Assembly (NCBI GenBank): GCA_014378185.1
Contig: JACMOE010000724.1
Span: forward strand, 1-8,353
Direction: 5' to 3'
Length of the DNA stretch: 8,353 nt
Origin: Gemmatimonadaceae bacterium
Lineage (GTDB): Bacteria > Gemmatimonadota > Gemmatimonadetes > Gemmatimonadales > Gemmatimonadaceae
Below are positions 5,979 to 8,353 of this stretch, in pieces (the first letter of the stretch is position 1; each line of letters opens with the position of its first letter). The notes under the pieces are model-generated. The model was not told the DNA's origin and made no database searches. It worked only from the letters and a program-made list of their open reading frames with translations. A program made the position numbers and the translations under genes.

Positions 5979-7230
5979 TGGCCGCCGGATCGATCACGCC
6001 GGACATGCCATCGGGCAGGTCGCTGTAGATGACCACCGCGCGTCCGTTGATGATGCGCGGGAAGATCGTGGCGGCGCGTCCCCTGGATTTGATCGTGGCA
6101 CCGCCGGCGGCCTCGGCACGCTCGGCCATTCCGGTACGCTTGATAGTGGCGCGGATCATGGCGTCGGCGAAGGCGGCGGCTTGCACGGTCGAATCCCACA
6201 CGCTCGCCCACACGATGCCCTTGCCCGCGGCGTTCGTCACCACCATGTAGCGGTCGCCATCCCAACCGACGACCGAGCGTGCGGCCCCCTGCTCGTCCTT
6301 GAGGTGCTGGAAGAGGAAGAGTCGCATGCCGAACTCCCCCATGTCGTTCTCGTAGACCTTCGTGGCACCGCGAGGTGCGGGTAGCGTGAGCACGCTCGGG
6401 TCGTCGCGCCCGGCGCCGAAGTACTTGTCGGTGTGGAGGATCTGTTCCGTGGACGTGGGCGGCGACTCCAGCGGATTCGCATTGCCCTTCCGCTCCTTGA
6501 ACCGCTGCACGAAGTCCGCACCGCTCAGGTAGGGAAAGAGCAACGATTCCTGGATGACCATGGGCGCGGTGGCGAACACCGGTTGAGAGTTCTGGCTTTC
6601 GCGAATCATCTCGCGCATGCCGTCACGCCCCCCCACGCGCAGTGCGATGTTGCTTGGTCCGCCCGCCATGATGGACAGCTGCTCGAACATCGCCTGCCCC
6701 TCGATCACGGCCTGTGCGGCGCTGAGTCGATCGTTGTCCGACGTGGCCTTCTGGATGCTGTCGAGGTTGACGTACTGGTCCTGGAGCGCGTGCACCAGTT
6801 CGTGCGTGATGGTGATGGACACCGTTTTCTCGTCGGCACCCTTCACCACGTAGAGCACCTTTACCGCGGGATCGTAGTAGCCGATCACCTGCTCGGACAG
6901 CACCGCTAAAAAGAACTTGCGGAGATCGAGGGTGTCGGGCAGCAGGCCGAGCAGCTTGTAGGCCGCCTCCTCGCCGGTGAGTTCCTGCGCTGGTGTGGCC
7001 TCATCGAACTTCTTGAGCAGGAAGTCGCGCACCTGGTTCCTGTCGCGCGCCTCGACGCGTGGCCGCTGCTTGAACTTCATGCCCGTGGACTTCTCGATGC
7101 GCGGAACGGCGTCGGCCACCTCCCGTGCATATGGCCCGTCGCCCACGTTGCGGTTCCGCCCGAAAAACAGTGCGGCGCCGATGGCGACGACCACGACAAT
7201 GCCCGCGACCCGCAGGTTCACTCTTCCCAT
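5959..7230 (-). CDS. Membrane-anchored HExxH zinc metallopeptidase, family not named
   Basis: This 423-residue protein begins MGRVNLRVAG, followed by a hydrophobic stretch (about 8-24) and then charged residues. It reads as a signal anchor or uncleaved signal peptide that would place the rest outside the cytoplasmic membrane. HELVHALQDQY (143-153) supplies the zinc-binding HExxH (His143, Glu144, His147). Glu177 in VIEGQAMFE is a plausible third ligand, as in gluzincin-type peptidases. STEQILHTDKY (260-270) is a motif I associate with uncharacterised HExxH proteins of many bacteria. The substrate is unknown. The start at 7230 is chosen because GGAG lies 6 nt upstream (7240-7237) and the anchor begins there; the frame stays open to 7611 only by running antisense-free through the ATPase gene in another frame. 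It overlaps the upstream ATPase gene by 13 bases and converges with lon. Confidence 0.85.
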   Translation of the reverse strand: MGRVNLRVAGIVVVVAIGAALFFGRNRNVGDGPYAREVADAVPRIEKSTGMKFKQRPRVEARDRNQVRDFLLKKFDEATPAQELTGEEAAYKLLGLLPDTLDLRKFFLAVLSEQVIGYYDPAVKVLYVVKGADEKTVSITITHELVHALQDQYVNLDSIQKATSDNDRLSAAQAVIEGQAMFEQLSIMAGGPSNIALRVGGRDGMREMIRESQNSQPVFATAPMVIQESLLFPYLSGADFVQRFKERKGNANPLESPPTSTEQILHTDKYFGAGRDDPSVLTLPAPRGATKVYENDMGEFGMRLFLFQHLKDEQGAARSVVGWDGDRYMVVTNAAGKGIVWASVWDSTVQAAAFADAMIRATIKRTGMAERAEAAGGATIKSRGRAATIFPRIINGRAVVIYSDLPDGMSGVIDPAAIKVDPR

Positions 7231-8353
7231 TCCACGCTCCGTCCAGTCATCAGTCCCACCACGCGCGCGACGTCGTGCCCACGCACCACGATACCATCCT
7301 CCAGCAGTTGGCGCTCGAGGGACACGTCGAGCTCCGCTCGTTCGGCGCCTGATGGATCGCGGGCGGGCGCGGGGGCCGCGGCCCGTGCGGCACCCGCCGG
7401 GCCTGGACGCACGAACGCGGCCTCGAGTTCCGCACCGATGCGCTCGAGGGCAGCGATGCCGTCGCGCGCCATGCGGTTGATCGGCTCGGACCCATTCTGC
7501 AGCGCGGCCGACGCGCTCCGTCGCCGCGCGTCGCGCACCCACGCACGCCGGCGCGAGATGAGTTGCTCCGCCACTGGCGTATACGCCGCCGTGGCCTGCG
7601 TGTGCGCGCACGCCTCGTCGAGCGCGTCGATCGACTTGTCCGGGCGGCGGCGGTCCGGCACCCAGATGTCGGTGAGCTCGATGGACGCGCGGACGGCGGC
7701 GTCGGTGATCACCACGTTGTGGTGACGCGCCAGCGAGGGCACGCGGGTGCGCAGGATCTCCAGCGTTTCGGCGGGCGATAACTCGCGCACCGCAATCTTC
7801 TGGAACCGCCGCTCCAATGCCGGATCACCAACGATCCACCGATCGTACTCCTCGTCAGTGGTGGCACCGAGCATCCGGAACTCCCCACGGGCGAGCGCTG
7901 GCTTCAGCATGTTCGCCGCGTCCATTGCCGAGCCACTCGCGCTGCCCTGTCCGATGAGGTTGTGCATTTCGTCCACGAACAGCAGCACGTCTCCCGCGGC
8001 GCTTGTCTCGGCCACCAGCGCACGCAACCGCTCCTCGTACTGACCGCGGTAGGTCGTACCGGCGAGCAGGCTCACGGCGTCGAGCGACAGGAGGCGCAGG
8101 TCGCGCAACGCGATGGGCAGGCGCCCCTCGGCAATGCGCACGGCGAGCCCTTCCGCGATGGCGGTCTTGCCCACGCCAGCCTGCCCGACGAGGGCCGGAT
8201 TGTTCTTGCCTTGCCGCAGCAGGATGTCCACTGTGCGCGCGATCTCCTCGTCGCGGCACCGCACCACTTCCAGGCGGCCAGCGCGCGCCTCGGCCGTGAG
8301 GTCGCCCGTAAAGCCATTCAGCCCCGGCGTGTCGCTTGTGTCTTGTTCGGTCA
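7218..8353 (-). CDS. Hsp100/Clp-type AAA+ ATPase with only the D1 module
   Basis: Read on the minus strand, the frame is open from the right edge to TGA at 7220-7218, about 378 residues. The first two bases at the edge are TG followed by ACC GAA CAA, so the true start is probably an NTG codon whose first base lies just outside; this is inference. The segment GFTGDLTAEARAGRLEVV resembles the linker that precedes D1 in ClpB/ClpA. Numbered from that start, Walker A is GQAGVGKT (57-64), the pore-loop TYRG has Tyr102, Walker B is LLFVDE (124-129), sensor 1 is GATT (163-166) and the arginine-finger region is LERRF (180-184). The D1 small domain ends around PDKSIDALDEA (238-248). After a shortened, Ala/Pro/Arg-rich region the protein ends with VRGHDVARVVGLMTGRSV, like the ClpB segment just before D2, then stops. 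Clp N-domain and D2 are absent, as is the D2 loop that docks ClpP in ClpA/ClpC. It is coupled to the metallopeptidase gene. Confidence 0.85.
   Translation of the reverse strand, partial: TEQDTSDTPGLNGFTGDLTAEARAGRLEVVRCRDEEIARTVDILLRQGKNNPALVGQAGVGKTAIAEGLAVRIAEGRLPIALRDLRLLSLDAVSLLAGTTYRGQYEERLRALVAETSAAGDVLLFVDEMHNLIGQGSASGSAMDAANMLKPALARGEFRMLGATTDEEYDRWIVGDPALERRFQKIAVRELSPAETLEILRTRVPSLARHHNVVITDAAVRASIELTDIWVPDRRRPDKSIDALDEACAHTQATAAYTPVAEQLISRRRAWVRDARRRSASAALQNGSEPINRMARDGIAALERIGAELEAAFVRPGPAGAARAAAPAPARDPSGAERAELDVSLERQLLEDGIVVRGHDVARVVGLMTGRSVEWEE
7237..7240 (-). promoter_or_regulatory. Shine-Dalgarno inside the ATPase gene for the metallopeptidase
   Basis: GGAG on the minus strand sits 6 nt before the ATG at 7230, within the last codons of the D1-only ATPase gene. 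It supports the internal start of the metallopeptidase and co-translation of the two genes from one mRNA. Confidence 0.6.

Noticed and set aside
7231..7611. N-terminal extension of the metallopeptidase frame up to 7611
   Set aside because: The extension is Arg/Ala/Gly low-complexity and lies inside the ATPase coding region in another frame. The membrane anchor and a ribosome binding site define the start at 7230.
1..8353. tRNA, rRNA, CRISPR array, insertion sequence or prophage genes
   Set aside because: I saw no cloverleaf-like segment, no regularly spaced direct repeats, no transposase or integrase motifs and no terminal repeats on either strand.

Overview
The window is GC-rich (roughly 65% by eye), almost fully coding bacterial chromosome. 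It holds one housekeeping block, one Lon protease gene and an accessory gene pair. The order ffh-rpsP-rimM-trmD, the GC content and the style of the proteins fit an environmental Gram-negative-type bacterium. My best guess is Gemmatimonadota or a relative in the FCB assemblage. That assignment is inference from protein style, not from a database comparison.

Layout. (1) Positions 1-3381, minus strand: ffh (SRP GTPase) -> rpsP (ribosomal protein bS16) -> rimM (16S processing factor) -> trmD (tRNA m1G37 methyltransferase) -> the start of a CPA1-type cation/proton antiporter that runs off the left edge. rimM/trmD and trmD/antiporter overlap by 4 bases (GTGA and ATGA), so this reads as one translationally coupled operon. 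The antiporter occupies the place where rplS often follows trmD. (2) Positions 3382-3503: a 122-base divergent promoter region between ffh and lon. It carries a 14-bp near-perfect inverted repeat whose two arms lie at exactly the same distance (19 nt) from a -10-like hexamer on each side. Neither gene has a Shine-Dalgarno sequence, and both -10-like hexamers sit almost against the start codon, so leaderless or near-leaderless transcripts are likely. (3) Positions 3504-5978, plus strand: a complete LonA protease with all catalytic residues and a longer than usual C-terminal tail. (4) Positions 5959-8353, minus strand: a ClpB/ClpA-like AAA+ protein reduced to its first ATPase module (D1 only, no Clp N-domain, no D2), overlapping by 13 bases a membrane-anchored HExxH zinc metallopeptidase. 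The metallopeptidase gene converges on lon and overlaps its 3' end by 20 bases.

How the genes fit together. The left block serves translation and co-translational membrane targeting: SRP, 30S assembly, tRNA modification and a membrane transporter. lon and the AAA+/metallopeptidase pair concern protein quality control. The shared ffh/lon promoter region could coordinate membrane-protein targeting with proteolysis. The least familiar part is the D1-only Hsp100-like ATPase coupled to a membrane metallopeptidase. No tRNA, rRNA, CRISPR array, insertion sequence or convincing intrinsic terminator was seen, and no gene-free stretch exceeds 130 bases.
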